DNA of 64,000 bases from Niabella drilacis (GTDB taxonomy: Bacteria > Bacteroidota > Bacteroidia > Chitinophagales > Chitinophagaceae): the NCBI RefSeq assembly GCF_900101395.1, contig NZ_FMZO01000016.1:55992-119991 (forward strand). Reading direction: 5' to 3'. Below the pieces are notes generated by a model that saw nothing but the letters and a program-made list of their open reading frames with translations, was not told the origin of the DNA and ran no database searches. The first letter of the stretch is position 1; every line of letters starts with the position of its first letter. Both the position numbers and the translations under genes were made by a program. Positions 43,271 through 52,543 of this stretch are shown in pieces.

Positions 43271-43822
43271 TTAGTCGAGAAATTTTTTATATGTAGGTCT
43301 GTAACCCAATAAGTACGCCAACGGAGTTAACAGAATGAACAGGATTTTCTGAACCAGGAAGGATGGCTTTGATAGCCGGTAGACATTGGCATATTTGTTT
43401 GCCATCAAAGTTCCTTGTAAAATATTGGGCACCCCATCTTTGTCTGTTTTGCCTTCATTGGCAAGCCCGGTTACCGTTTCCAGTAAATGTTCTGTATCCA
43501 TAGCCGGCCGTACTTTCCAGTTTACAACCGTCTTGCTGGCGGAGTTGTTCCACATCGCATGGATTTTGCGGGCTGGGATATGCAATTGCTGGCCTTCCTT
43601 CATAACAGTTAGGTGCCCATCGATGCGAACGGTTAACTCGCCTGATAAAACGGTAAAGTCTTCTATCTGATACGGATGATAGTGGGCAAGCGGTTCTTTA
43701 GAATAGGCGCTAAAAATTGTTTCCATTTCTAAAAGCTTTCCATTCGTGTCTTTGCCCGTTTGCAGAAACCGGATGTTTTGCCCGGTGCTGGAATTTTGTA
43801 TCGTTTTGTTCTTGTAAGCCAT
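43271..43822 (-). CDS. Cupin domain-containing protein
   Basis: 183 residues. The cupin part (about 15-105) shows AHYHPYQIEDFTVLSGELTVRIDG, with His and Glu in the usual metal-binding order (H-x-H...E), and IPARKIHAMWNNS with the second-motif His. The C-terminal 50 residues carry a hydrophobic segment (about 150-168, KILFILLTPLAYLLGY) that could anchor it to the membrane. Such proteins may bind small molecules or act as dioxygenase-like enzymes. The substrate cannot be told. It stands between an AraC regulator and a hydrolase, all on the minus strand. Confidence 0.8.
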   Translation of the reverse strand: MAYKNKTIQNSSTGQNIRFLQTGKDTNGKLLEMETIFSAYSKEPLAHYHPYQIEDFTVLSGELTVRIDGHLTVMKEGQQLHIPARKIHAMWNNSASKTVVNWKVRPAMDTEHLLETVTGLANEGKTDKDGVPNILQGTLMANKYANVYRLSKPSFLVQKILFILLTPLAYLLGYRPTYKKFLD

Positions 43823-43980
43823 TTATTGCAAAGGATTTTATTAAAAGACTGGTTTTGGTGTATCTCTTATCGCAGCAATAGCCGGTTATGCTCAAAAGTA
43901 TGCGAAAGTGTTGAAAATTTGATCAAACCAGTTTTGGCCGTTCAACAGGATCCTTTCTGATCTGCCAATGCTTCCTGGTC

Positions 43981-44805
43981 CTATTCAAAATGGCCCGGAT
44001 CTAAAATTTCCTGTACTTCTTTATTTTGTAATAATCGATGTCCTGCCTCCAAAATCACTGTTTGCACCTGTTCCTCAATACCCGCAGTAAAATCTGCACC
44101 ACGGCTTGCAGGAATGACCTTGTCATATTTGCCAAAATACAGGTGTACAGGAGTCTGATTGCGGGCAATGCTTTTTTTTATTTGTGCAATATCGGGCCTG
44201 AAGAAGCGAAAAGCGGTCCATACGGTATAAAGCAGGTTCCGCACAGGGGGATGGTGCAGGTAGCGGACCGTAAACTTTTTAATGCCGGCATTGACTACCC
44301 CGGTCTTATGAAGGATACCCGCAAATTTTATCAGCCAGCCCGGATGTTTCATAGTTACGGCAAATAGGCGGTTGCCGACGATCGTATGCGCAGAGAACCA
44401 GTACCAGAAACTCATTTTCAAACCATCGGGGGCCAGTAATAAGAGGCGGTTGACCTGTTGCGGGTACTGCTGGTAATAAGAAAGGCACATCCGCCCTCCC
44501 AGGCTGAACCCGAGGAGGGTTAGCGGTTGGGCTGTGGAGCGGGATTCTGCAGCAAGAATGTTTTGAATGACCTCGTGAAGCATGGCCGGGGTAAACCGGA
44601 GCCCCTCTTTCCACAGGGTATTCCCGTGGAAAGGTGCATCGATCGCCAGGAACGTGTACCGGTTGGCCGGATCCTGTAAAACAGCAAAAGCTTCGGCCGA
44701 CTCGTTGAATCCATGGAGGCAAATCACTGTTTGAGGACCGCTGCCGCTGATCCTGTAGCTGATGGCCGATTGCTGATATGAGATATATTTCTGATCCAGA
44801 TGCAC
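43981..44805 (-). CDS. Alpha/beta-fold hydrolase
   Basis: 274 residues. The nucleophile elbow is GFSLGG with S101. The acid residue is probably the D in FGKYDKVIP and the base the H in EAGHRLLQ near the end. The oxyanion-hole motif is CLHGFNE (about 29-35). Length and order are typical of the AB hydrolase 1 family. The substrate is unknown; many members cleave esters. No signal peptide is seen, so it should be cytosolic. It is not clearly linked to its neighbours. Confidence 0.87.
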   Translation of the reverse strand: MHLDQKYISYQQSAISYRISGSGPQTVICLHGFNESAEAFAVLQDPANRYTFLAIDAPFHGNTLWKEGLRFTPAMLHEVIQNILAAESRSTAQPLTLLGFSLGGRMCLSYYQQYPQQVNRLLLLAPDGLKMSFWYWFSAHTIVGNRLFAVTMKHPGWLIKFAGILHKTGVVNAGIKKFTVRYLHHPPVRNLLYTVWTAFRFFRPDIAQIKKSIARNQTPVHLYFGKYDKVIPASRGADFTAGIEEQVQTVILEAGHRLLQNKEVQEILDPGHFE

Positions 44806-45108
44806 GGGTTAAAGGCTCCCGCCAGATGCGGGAACACTGCAATTTCGTTTATTTTAACACGAATCCGGCAAGAATAAGATAGAAGGACTTCGGATATTAA
44901 GAAGCAGGGCTTCATTTCCTGATCGTGCAGGGGAGCACAGGTAAATGAAATGCTCCCTGCAATCTCCGTTCAGTTGGGGATAGATTGCATTATTGTTCGT
45001 TTTGAACAGTACAGCCGGTAACGGGAAATGGGATTTCATCCCGGGTTTGAAACAGTTCATCCCGCCGGCGCTGCTGCAAACCTGTGAAGTGCTTATCTTC
45101 AGGAAAAA
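44806..45108. other. Intergenic stretch with one hairpin
   Basis: I see no convincing coding frame here. It contains an inverted repeat TGCAGGGGAGCA / TGCTCCCTGCA (44926-44961, one bulged base), which could form a stem in either strand. No U-run follows. Nothing else stands out. Confidence 0.5.
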
Positions 45109-45696
45109 ATGAGGCACTTCTGTCTTTTTTGTCTTTTTGCCGTAGCGGGTGCGGCATGCAATAAAACAACAACGGATCCGGTACCGGGTCCTTCCGCTGC
45201 AGCGGTTAAACATATCAGTCTTGGCAACCAGGCCATTGCCTTTGGTCAACAGGTATCTGTTGATATAGACAGCAACGGAACGGCCGACCTTGTTTTTAAA
45301 ACATCATTGATCGGCGACCCCATTAATGGCGAGGACAAGAGGCAGTGGCTCGTGCAAACCTATGGCAATGCCCGGCTTCCGGTTAATAATGCCGACCACA
45401 TCCCGGTATTCCATAGCAGGCAAAGGATCGGGACTGCAGATTTTAGCGGCTATCATTGGTCGGAAGGTGTTGCTGCGTTGTTATCGGAGAAAGTAACCAC
45501 GGTACAGGACCAGGTCATTTGGCGGGGAGACTGGGTGGCCGCCAGCCATCAGTTTATTCCTTTTTTAACCGGCCGCAACAATGACGTGTACACCGGGTGG
45601 GTGGAGATCAGTTTCAGCGCTGACCAGGAGCTGCTGATTCTTCATAAAGCGGCCCGGTCCACTAAAAGCAATCAGGCGATTGAAGCAGGTGGCTAG
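45109..45696 (+). CDS. Lipoprotein, function unknown
   Basis: 195 residues. The signal peptide ends in the lipobox VAGAAC (Cys at 17), so the protein is probably lipid-anchored. The mature part shows VDIDSNGTADLVFKT, an FG-GAP-like calcium loop, and later beta-rich stretches ending WVEISFSADQELLILHKAA. The NDVYTGWVEISF type of end is seen in other small exported Bacteroidota proteins. I do not recognise a named family. It stands alone upstream of the marR gene and is likely monocistronic. Confidence 0.65.
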   Translation: MRHFCLFCLFAVAGAACNKTTTDPVPGPSAAAVKHISLGNQAIAFGQQVSVDIDSNGTADLVFKTSLIGDPINGEDKRQWLVQTYGNARLPVNNADHIPVFHSRQRIGTADFSGYHWSEGVAALLSEKVTTVQDQVIWRGDWVAASHQFIPFLTGRNNDVYTGWVEISFSADQELLILHKAARSTKSNQAIEAGG

Positions 45697-45812
45697 TTTT
45701 TCCGGAAACAGGGGAAAGATCGTTCAGGCAGGCGGGATAAAACCGCCTGTTTTTTTTGAATCTTTATTGACGACAATCAACATCGAAAATGTTAATTGGA
45801 TCAAAAAATAGG

Positions 45813-45840
45813 CTAACTTTGGTTAGTTGTTAAAACAACT
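45813..45840. promoter_or_regulatory. marR promoter with two overlapping palindromes
   Basis: TAACTTTG (45814-45821) is a TAnnTTTG -7 box. It lies inside CTAACTTTGGTTAG, a palindrome with a 4-nt centre. Immediately after it, AGTTGTTAAAACAACT is a perfect 16-bp palindrome (45825-45840), between the predicted start of transcription and the ATG. MarR proteins bind such palindromes and repress their own genes. Confidence 0.6.
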
Positions 45841-45842
45841 AT

Positions 45843-46283
45843 ATGCCAAACAACCAATTTAAAAAGAGCGAGTTATATAGTTTCATCACCGGCGTGGCCA
45901 GCACAGCCATTGCCAGGCGATTGCAGAAGAAGTTCAATCAGGCAGATCTGAACCTGACTATTGAGCAGTGGAGCGTATTATACCATTTGTGGAAAGAGGA
46001 TGGCATCAGTCAGCAGGATCTTTGCAAGGCGACATTCAGGGATAAACCCAGTATGACAAGGCTGGTGGATAACCTGGAGAAGGCCGGAATGGTAAAACGG
46101 ATCCCGTCAAAGGCCGACCGGAGAAAGAACATGATTTACCTTACGGAGCAGGCCAAAGAAATGCAGGATCCCTGTTACGGCTTTGCAGAAGAAACCGTGG
46201 AGGAAGCGCTCTCCGGCGTGAGTGATGATAAAATTGAAGTTTGTAAGGAAGTACTGAAGATCGTATACGAGAACCTGAGGTAG
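45843..46283 (+). CDS. MarR-family transcriptional regulator
   Basis: 146 residues. The winged helix-turn-helix (about 45-105) is LYHLWKEDGISQQDLCKATFRDKPSMTRLVDNLEKAGMVKRIPSKADRRKN, typical of MarR. MarR regulators act as dimers and release DNA on binding a small ligand. The gene has strong palindromes in its promoter (see separate entry). An acyl-CoA dehydrogenase gene lies 103 bp downstream on the same strand; in Bacteroidota such a pair often belongs to fatty-acid degradation. A fatty acyl-CoA-type ligand is therefore possible, as inference. Confidence 0.92.
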   Translation: MPNNQFKKSELYSFITGVASTAIARRLQKKFNQADLNLTIEQWSVLYHLWKEDGISQQDLCKATFRDKPSMTRLVDNLEKAGMVKRIPSKADRRKNMIYLTEQAKEMQDPCYGFAEETVEEALSGVSDDKIEVCKEVLKIVYENLR

Positions 46284-46386
46284 CCGGTGCCCGGAACTAT
46301 CGGTTATAAGCGCTTCGGTTACCGGCCGATAGCTGAAGGCGGATTTACGGAAGCCCGGCATTTAAAAAACTTTAAAAATAAAAACA

Positions 46387-48180
46387 ATGGATGCTGCTGT
46401 AAACAATGAAACCATCGCAAAAGGTGCTGAATGGCTGATAAAGGAACAGTTGCCTGCTCAAACCTTTATGGCCAATGAGTTTGATGAAGAGCAGCTGATG
46501 ATCCGCGATCTCTGCACCCAGTTCCTGGAGACAGAAGTATGGCCGAACCTGGACCGTATTGACAGTATGGAGCCCGGGCTGATGAAATCGCTGGTACAAA
46601 AGGCCGGTGAGCAGGGGCTGCTGGCTACTTCTTTTCCGGAAGAATACGGTGGGCTGGGCAAAGATTTTGTGACTTCTACAATTATTAATGAATACCTGGG
46701 CGCCGGCCATTCTTTTTCTGTGGCTATTGCGGCGCATACCGGTATCGGAACGCTCCCGATCCTGTATTTTGGAAACCCTGAGCAAAAGCAGCGTTATATT
46801 CCCCGGTTGATCACCGGCGAGTGGACAGGGGCCTATGGTCTTACCGAGCCCAATAGCGGCAGTGACGCATTGAGCGCCCGGACCACTGCCAGACTGAGCG
46901 ATGATGGGAAATATTATATACTGAATGGTCAGAAATGCTGGATCACCAATGGTGGCTTTGCCGATGTGTATACGGTATTTGCGAAAGTAGACGGCGATCA
47001 ATTTACCGGCTTTATTGTAGAGCGGGGAACGGAAGGGTTTACACAGGGACCGGAAGAACAGAAGATGGGTATTAAAGGATCCTCAACCGTACAACTATAC
47101 TTTCAGGATGCCAAAGTGCCTGTCGAAAATGTGTTGGGAGAGATCGGGAAGGGGCATAAGATCGCCTTTAATATATTGAACATCGGGCGGCTGAAACTTT
47201 GTGCAGCGGCGCTGGGCGGGGCACGCAAGGCTTTTAATACCTCCCTGGAATATGCAAAAACACGAGAGCAGTTCAAACAACCGATCAGTAATTTCGGGGC
47301 CATCAAACACAAGCTGGCTGCAATGGCGATCGGGATGTTTGCCGCCGAATCGGCATTGTACCGTACTGCAAAATGGATCGACCAGTTTGAACAAAAGCTC
47401 CTCGCAGAAGGCAAGCCTTTTAATGAGGCATTGCTGGGTGCTGCAGAGGAATATGCCATTGAATGCGCCATGTTAAAGGTATTTGGAAGTGAGCTGCTGG
47501 ATTTTGTAGTGGATGAAGGTGTCCAGATCCATGGCGGTAACGGGTTTAGCGCCGAGTATAATATCTCCCGGGCCTACCGCGATAGCCGTATCAACCGCAT
47601 TTATGAGGGTACCAACGAGATCAACCGGTTACTGATCCTGGATATGACGCTGAAACGCGCCATGCAGGGGCGTTTGAACCTGATGGCACCGGCTATGGAG
47701 GTCCAGAAAGAACTGATGAGCATTCCCGATTTTGGAACAGAGGAGGAAACGCCATTTGCGGAGGAACGCAAACTGATCATCAATCTTAAAAAGGCCATCC
47801 TGATGGTGGCTGGGGCCGCTGCGCAAAAGCTGATGATGAAGATAGAAAGTGAACAGGAGATCCTGATGCATATTGCAGATATGGCCATGGAGGTTTTTCA
47901 TGCAGAGAGCATGTTGCTGCGTACAATGAAAACGGCTGAAACCAAGGGCGCCGCTGTTGCCGCAGACTATGCAGATATGACCCGTATATACCTGTATGAT
48001 GCTGCAGACCATGTAAACAAGGCGGGCAAGGATGCCATTAACGGCTTTGCCGAAGGGGATGAGCAGCGGATGATCCTGATGGGGTTGAAACGGTTTACCA
48101 AAGCGCAGCCCTTCAACAGTAAGGAAGCCCGGCGCCGGATTGCTGATAAACTGATCACAACAGGTTATTACAATTTTTAA
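46387..48180 (+). CDS. Acyl-CoA dehydrogenase
   Basis: 597 residues, longer than the 380-residue mammalian type, matching the extended very-long-chain-like form seen in bacteria. It contains AYGLTEPNSGSDA (FAD/substrate-binding region), ILNGQKCWITNGGFADVYTVFAKV, FGAIKHKLAAMAIGMFAAESALYRTAKWID and GGNGFSAEYNISRAYRDSRINRIYEGTNEINR, the C-terminal signature with the catalytic region. FAD-dependent dehydrogenation of acyl-CoA to enoyl-CoA is expected. A strong terminator follows. It probably forms a unit with the marR gene upstream. Confidence 0.93.
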   Translation: MDAAVNNETIAKGAEWLIKEQLPAQTFMANEFDEEQLMIRDLCTQFLETEVWPNLDRIDSMEPGLMKSLVQKAGEQGLLATSFPEEYGGLGKDFVTSTIINEYLGAGHSFSVAIAAHTGIGTLPILYFGNPEQKQRYIPRLITGEWTGAYGLTEPNSGSDALSARTTARLSDDGKYYILNGQKCWITNGGFADVYTVFAKVDGDQFTGFIVERGTEGFTQGPEEQKMGIKGSSTVQLYFQDAKVPVENVLGEIGKGHKIAFNILNIGRLKLCAAALGGARKAFNTSLEYAKTREQFKQPISNFGAIKHKLAAMAIGMFAAESALYRTAKWIDQFEQKLLAEGKPFNEALLGAAEEYAIECAMLKVFGSELLDFVVDEGVQIHGGNGFSAEYNISRAYRDSRINRIYEGTNEINRLLILDMTLKRAMQGRLNLMAPAMEVQKELMSIPDFGTEEETPFAEERKLIINLKKAILMVAGAAAQKLMMKIESEQEILMHIADMAMEVFHAESMLLRTMKTAETKGAAVAADYADMTRIYLYDAADHVNKAGKDAINGFAEGDEQRMILMGLKRFTKAQPFNSKEARRRIADKLITTGYYNF

Positions 48181-48200
48181 TACCTTGGTATGAGCAATGG

Positions 48201-48226
48201 AAAGACGGGGCAAACGCCCCGTCTTT
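48201..48226 (+). terminator. Terminator after the acyl-CoA dehydrogenase gene
   Basis: AAAGACGGGGC and GCCCCGTCTTT form a perfect 11-bp stem around AAAC, followed by TTTT. It lies 20 bp past the stop. Confidence 0.92.
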
Positions 48227-48294
48227 TATGATCCGCAGGGGCCGGAACTGCAGGGCCGGGCATTAAAAATTTTTCAGTTTTTAACAGAGCTTTT

Positions 48295-48302
48295 TATATT
48301 TG
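48295..48302 (+). promoter_or_regulatory. -7 box of the DUF3857 operon
   Basis: TATATTTG matches TAnnTTTG and ends 23 nt before the ATG. Confidence 0.55.
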
Positions 48303-48325
48303 TTCTCTGTTATTGATTAACTATT

Positions 48326-50341
48326 ATGAGAACTACTTCGTTTATAATGCTTTGCCTGTTGGGCATTTTTCCGGCTACAGGAAATGCCCAGGATAAAACA
48401 AGCCAGAAATTCGGAAAAGTAAGCGCTGCGGATTTTACATTAAAATCGCCGGTCATTGACTCTAATACCAGTGCCGTGGTATTATCGGATGTGGGTACAT
48501 CGAAGATCGAAGGCAACAATAAAGGCTGGTTTTCGCTGATCCATAAGCGAACCACACGGATCAAAATACTGGACAAGAAAGGTTTTGATGCGGGTAATGT
48601 TTCTATAGACCTTTATACCTCGCCGGAAGGTGAGGAAAAACTGACCGAAGTAAAAGGGATCACCTATAACCTGGAGAATGGTGCCGTGCAGCAAACAAAG
48701 CTGGAGGCATCGAATGTCTTCAAGGAAAAACAGAACCAGAACTGGGTGTCAAGAAAGTTCACCTTCCCTAATCTTAAAGAAGGATCGATCGTGGAATATA
48801 CTTATACCATAGAATCCGAGTTCCTGTTTAACCTTCGGTCCTGGGAGTTCCAGGGCCCCGATCCACGATTGTTTACCCAATATACGGTTTACATTCCTCA
48901 GTTTTTCCAGTATGTATTCTTATCGCAGGGATATATACCGCTGAAAAATACGAAGAAGGATGTTTTTAAATCCTGGTCTGTATCGGAGTCAAACGGAACC
49001 CAGGCTACGGAGCATTATTCCCTTTCCGGTTATGAAACACAAAATACCTGGTCGGCAACGGATGTGCCCGCCCTGAAAGAAGAGCCGTTTACCTCATCCA
49101 TCGAAAATCATAATTCAAAGATCGATTTTCAGCTTTCCCAGTACCGGTTCCCCAATATGCCAACCAAGGACGTGATGGGTAACTGGACCACTGCCAGCGA
49201 ACAGTTATTGAAACATGAAAATTTTGGGGCCGAGATCACGCGCTCCAACTTTTGGTTGGGCGATGAAGTTAAGAAGGTCGTATCCGGCACTACCACCGAT
49301 CTTGGGGCGGTACAGGCAATCTATGCTTTTGTACGGGATCATTTTACGGCTACAGGATCAGGTGGCTTTTATATGTCGGACAATACCAGCCTGAAAGATA
49401 TTTTCAGGAAAAAAAGCGGAACGGGAGCCGAGATCAACATGCTTTTGATCGCGATGCTCCGTCAGCGGGGCATCACCGCCGACCCGGTTTTATTGAGCAC
49501 CCGTAGCCATGGCGTGGCAAACCCGTTTTACCCATTGCTGAACAAATATAATTACCTGGTTTGCGCCGCCCGAGCAGATGGAAAATCCTATTACCTGGAT
49601 GCTACCCGGCCCCGGATGGGCTTTGGAAAACTGCCGGCTGAGTGTTACAACGGATCGGGTTTTGTTGTAAATACAGCGCCGCGGAATGTGAGTTTTGATC
49701 CGGACTCATTGCAGGAGCGGAAAACCACTTTGTTGTTCCTGGCAAACAATGCGGATGAAAAGGGGCTTAACGGGTCTTTTACCTCTACTCCGGGGTATTA
49801 TGAATCGGCCCGGATACGGGAGGAGCTGGCAACTAAAGATAAGGAAGCCTATTTAAAAGAAGCGGAAAAATCCTATATGTTCCCGGTGCGTCTTTCAGAC
49901 ATACAGATCGATTCCCTAAAAAAACTGGAGTTCCCGGTGTCGGTAAAGTATAAGATGAACTTTGACCTGGGTGCTGAGGATATGATCTATCTGAACCCGA
50001 TGTTCAGCGAAGCGGTCAAAACCAATCCCTTTGTTTCGGCCGACCGGAAATACCCCGTGGAAATGCCGTACACCCTGTACCAGTTATATGTGCTGAATAT
50101 GGAGATCCCGAAAGGTTATGCAGTGGAAGAACTTCCTAAATCGACACGTGTACTGCTCAATGAGAATGAAGGCATGTTTGAATATATCATCAGTGCTTCC
50201 GGAGGGAGGATCATGCTGCAGAGTAAGGTCGATATTAAACGGGCCTATTTCAGGGCAGAAGATTATCAATCCCTTCGGGATTTTTTTGGCCATATTGCCC
50301 GGAAGCATAGTGAGCAGGTGGTTTTAAAGAAAATTAAATAG
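48326..50341 (+). CDS. DUF3857 protein with degenerate transglutaminase-like domain
   Basis: 671 residues. The signal peptide ends ATGNAQ (about 22). The DUF3857 region (about 55-240) has EGSIVEYTYTIESEFLFNLRSWEFQGP. The transglutaminase-like core is at about 335-420, but its usual catalytic Cys (G-x-C-x-x-x) is replaced: KKSGTGAEINMLLIAMLRQRG. The later KYNYLVCAARADGKSYYLDATRP is the region of the His/Asp pair. It ends in a beta-rich C-terminal part. It lies directly upstream of a second DUF3857 gene, sharing one transcript. The catalytic loss is usual for part of this family. Confidence 0.88.
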   Translation: MRTTSFIMLCLLGIFPATGNAQDKTSQKFGKVSAADFTLKSPVIDSNTSAVVLSDVGTSKIEGNNKGWFSLIHKRTTRIKILDKKGFDAGNVSIDLYTSPEGEEKLTEVKGITYNLENGAVQQTKLEASNVFKEKQNQNWVSRKFTFPNLKEGSIVEYTYTIESEFLFNLRSWEFQGPDPRLFTQYTVYIPQFFQYVFLSQGYIPLKNTKKDVFKSWSVSESNGTQATEHYSLSGYETQNTWSATDVPALKEEPFTSSIENHNSKIDFQLSQYRFPNMPTKDVMGNWTTASEQLLKHENFGAEITRSNFWLGDEVKKVVSGTTTDLGAVQAIYAFVRDHFTATGSGGFYMSDNTSLKDIFRKKSGTGAEINMLLIAMLRQRGITADPVLLSTRSHGVANPFYPLLNKYNYLVCAARADGKSYYLDATRPRMGFGKLPAECYNGSGFVVNTAPRNVSFDPDSLQERKTTLLFLANNADEKGLNGSFTSTPGYYESARIREELATKDKEAYLKEAEKSYMFPVRLSDIQIDSLKKLEFPVSVKYKMNFDLGAEDMIYLNPMFSEAVKTNPFVSADRKYPVEMPYTLYQLYVLNMEIPKGYAVEELPKSTRVLLNENEGMFEYIISASGGRIMLQSKVDIKRAYFRAEDYQSLRDFFGHIARKHSEQVVLKKIK

Positions 50342-50343
50342 TG

Positions 50344-52266
50344 ATGAACCCATTTTTTTTCAGAAGTATTATTGTTGTTCTGATCGCAGGAATATTCCAT
50401 ATGCCGGCAAGAGCTGAGTATCCTGTAAGCGCAATACCTGAAGCACTGTTAAAAAAAGCGAAACTGATCAAGCGGGCGGATGAAACGTTCATCGAGGTGC
50501 GCAATATCGGTAAAGCCATTTACCGAAGGCATTATGTTTATACGGTTCTGAACGAGGCGGCCGAAGAATATGCGGCGCTTGTTGTAGGGTATGATAAATT
50601 CCGCGTTATCAATGATATTTCCGGTACCCTTTATGACGCCGGGGGAAAGAAATTAAAATCGGTAAAAAAGAAAGATATCCAGGATGGAAGCGGCACGGAC
50701 GGATCCAGCCTGATCACTGACGGGCGTTATAAATACCATAACTTTTATTATAAGCAATATCCGTATACGGTAGCGTATGATATTGAAGTGGAGCTGAACG
50801 GTATCTTTTATTTCCCGGAGTGGATGCCCCAAAGTGGTCCGCAGATCGCTGTCGAAAACAGTAAATTTGTTTTTGAGACCCCCAAAGATTATGCCCTGCG
50901 TTACAAGATGTTCCATTACACAGGTAATCCCCTGTTAAAGGAAACAAAGAATACTAAGATCCTTTCCTGGGAACTGGGTAATGTGCCGGCAAGGGAGGAA
51001 GAGGCTTTTGCCCCGGAATGGAACCGGCTGGTGACCCGGGTGCTGACGGCCCCGTCTTCCTTTGAAATAGGAGGATATAAAGGTAGCATGGAAACCTGGC
51101 AACAGTTTGGCAAATTCATGACAACGCTGTATGCAGGGCGGGATGTACTGCCAGCCGGCATCAAAACAAAGGTAAGAACACTGATAGCCGGATTGAAAAC
51201 GGAACGTGAAAAAATTGACACCCTGTACCGGTATATGCAGCAGCATTCCCGTTACATCAGTATCCAGCTGGGAATGGGTGGGTGGCAGCCTTTGGATGCA
51301 ACCTATGTTGCCGAAAAAAAATACGGCGACTGTAAGGCTTTATCGAATTATATGGTGGCCTTGCTTAAGGAGGCCGGGATCCGGGCCTATTCCGCATTGA
51401 TCAACGGGGGAATGGAAGATAAAGATCTTGTCAGCGATTTTCCGTCCAACCAGTTCAATCATGTTATTGTTTGTGTGCCCGGCAGCAATAACGATCCTGT
51501 ATGGCTGGAATGTACCAGCCAGACCGTGGAGCCCGGCTATATGGGCGGCTTTACCGGCAACCGGGAAGCATTGCTGATTGATGATACCGGCAGCCGGCTG
51601 GTGCGCACACCCGCCTATCAGAAACAGGAAAATGTGCAGAACCGGCTGATCGATGCCCGTCTCGATGAGAATGGTACACTGGTAGCTTCGGTGGTTACCC
51701 GCTGCACAGGCCTGCTTCAGGATGATCTGCACCATATAATGTATGGTTTGTCAGACGAAGAAAAACAGAAACGGTTACGGAATCATTTTTCGATACCCAA
51801 TTATGAGGTCAGCTCTTTTGGTTACCAGGAGGCCGGAAACAATGTGGTTCCCGCGATCATGGAAAAAGTGCAGCTGGTGTCGAAGGATTACGCAGTCATA
51901 ACCGGTAAGCGCCTGTTCATTAAGCCCAATATATTATCCGCAAATACCGATAAACTTACCAGTGAAGACAAACGGGAACATGAGATCGTGTACGAATACG
52001 GCTTTGTAAAATCGGATACGGTATCTATAAAGATCCCCCCGGGATATACCGCAGAAGCCATGCCGCGGCCGGTAACAATGGAAAACGGCTTCGGGGCATA
52101 TGCGATCCGGTTTGAACTGACAGACGGAGTGATCCGTATGATCCGCAGGTACGACCGTAACAGTGGTCATTTTCCGGCCAGCGATTACGAAAAGATGGTT
52201 GCTTTTTATAATACGGTCTATACAGCCGACCGGTCGCGGATCGTATTGGTAAAAAAAGCGGAATAA
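50344..52266 (+). CDS. DUF3857 protein with intact transglutaminase-like active site
   Basis: 640 residues. The signal peptide ends PARAE (about 24). The DUF3857 part is at about 40-215. The transglutaminase-like core keeps catalytic residues: KYGDCKALSNYMVALL (Cys), NQFNHVIVCV (His) and WLECTSQT, where Glu may stand for the usual Asp. The upstream gene ends 2 bp before this start, so translation is probably coupled. Such proteins are thought to act in the envelope, perhaps cross-linking or cleaving peptides; this is not shown. This copy is the likely active one of the pair. Confidence 0.88.
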   Translation: MNPFFFRSIIVVLIAGIFHMPARAEYPVSAIPEALLKKAKLIKRADETFIEVRNIGKAIYRRHYVYTVLNEAAEEYAALVVGYDKFRVINDISGTLYDAGGKKLKSVKKKDIQDGSGTDGSSLITDGRYKYHNFYYKQYPYTVAYDIEVELNGIFYFPEWMPQSGPQIAVENSKFVFETPKDYALRYKMFHYTGNPLLKETKNTKILSWELGNVPAREEEAFAPEWNRLVTRVLTAPSSFEIGGYKGSMETWQQFGKFMTTLYAGRDVLPAGIKTKVRTLIAGLKTEREKIDTLYRYMQQHSRYISIQLGMGGWQPLDATYVAEKKYGDCKALSNYMVALLKEAGIRAYSALINGGMEDKDLVSDFPSNQFNHVIVCVPGSNNDPVWLECTSQTVEPGYMGGFTGNREALLIDDTGSRLVRTPAYQKQENVQNRLIDARLDENGTLVASVVTRCTGLLQDDLHHIMYGLSDEEKQKRLRNHFSIPNYEVSSFGYQEAGNNVVPAIMEKVQLVSKDYAVITGKRLFIKPNILSANTDKLTSEDKREHEIVYEYGFVKSDTVSIKIPPGYTAEAMPRPVTMENGFGAYAIRFELTDGVIRMIRRYDRNSGHFPASDYEKMVAFYNTVYTADRSRIVLVKKAE

Positions 52267-52502
52267 GCGATGCTGTTATCATTCATCAGCCTTCTGTGTC
52301 AGGGCAGCACCGGCACCCTTCACCTTAGATCTGCAACCCGCCTGTGATCTGCCAGCCGTTGGCCGAAATGGACAGTGTGGCTGTAAAGCTGCTGCTGGCG
52401 GATATCGAAAGTAAGCGCCCCGTGACCAGTTTTACCAAACAGGTATTATCGACGTGTATCATTACACGGAAAAGTAGTGAGCCGGCACATTTATAAATCG
52501 CT

Positions 52503-52510
52503 TATTTTTG
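52503..52510 (+). promoter_or_regulatory. -7 box of uxuA
   Basis: TATTTTTG matches TAnnTTTG and ends 33 nt before the chosen ATG. Confidence 0.45.
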
Positions 52511-52543
52511 GGCGAATCAGAATTTCTAAACGATAAAAGAAGC

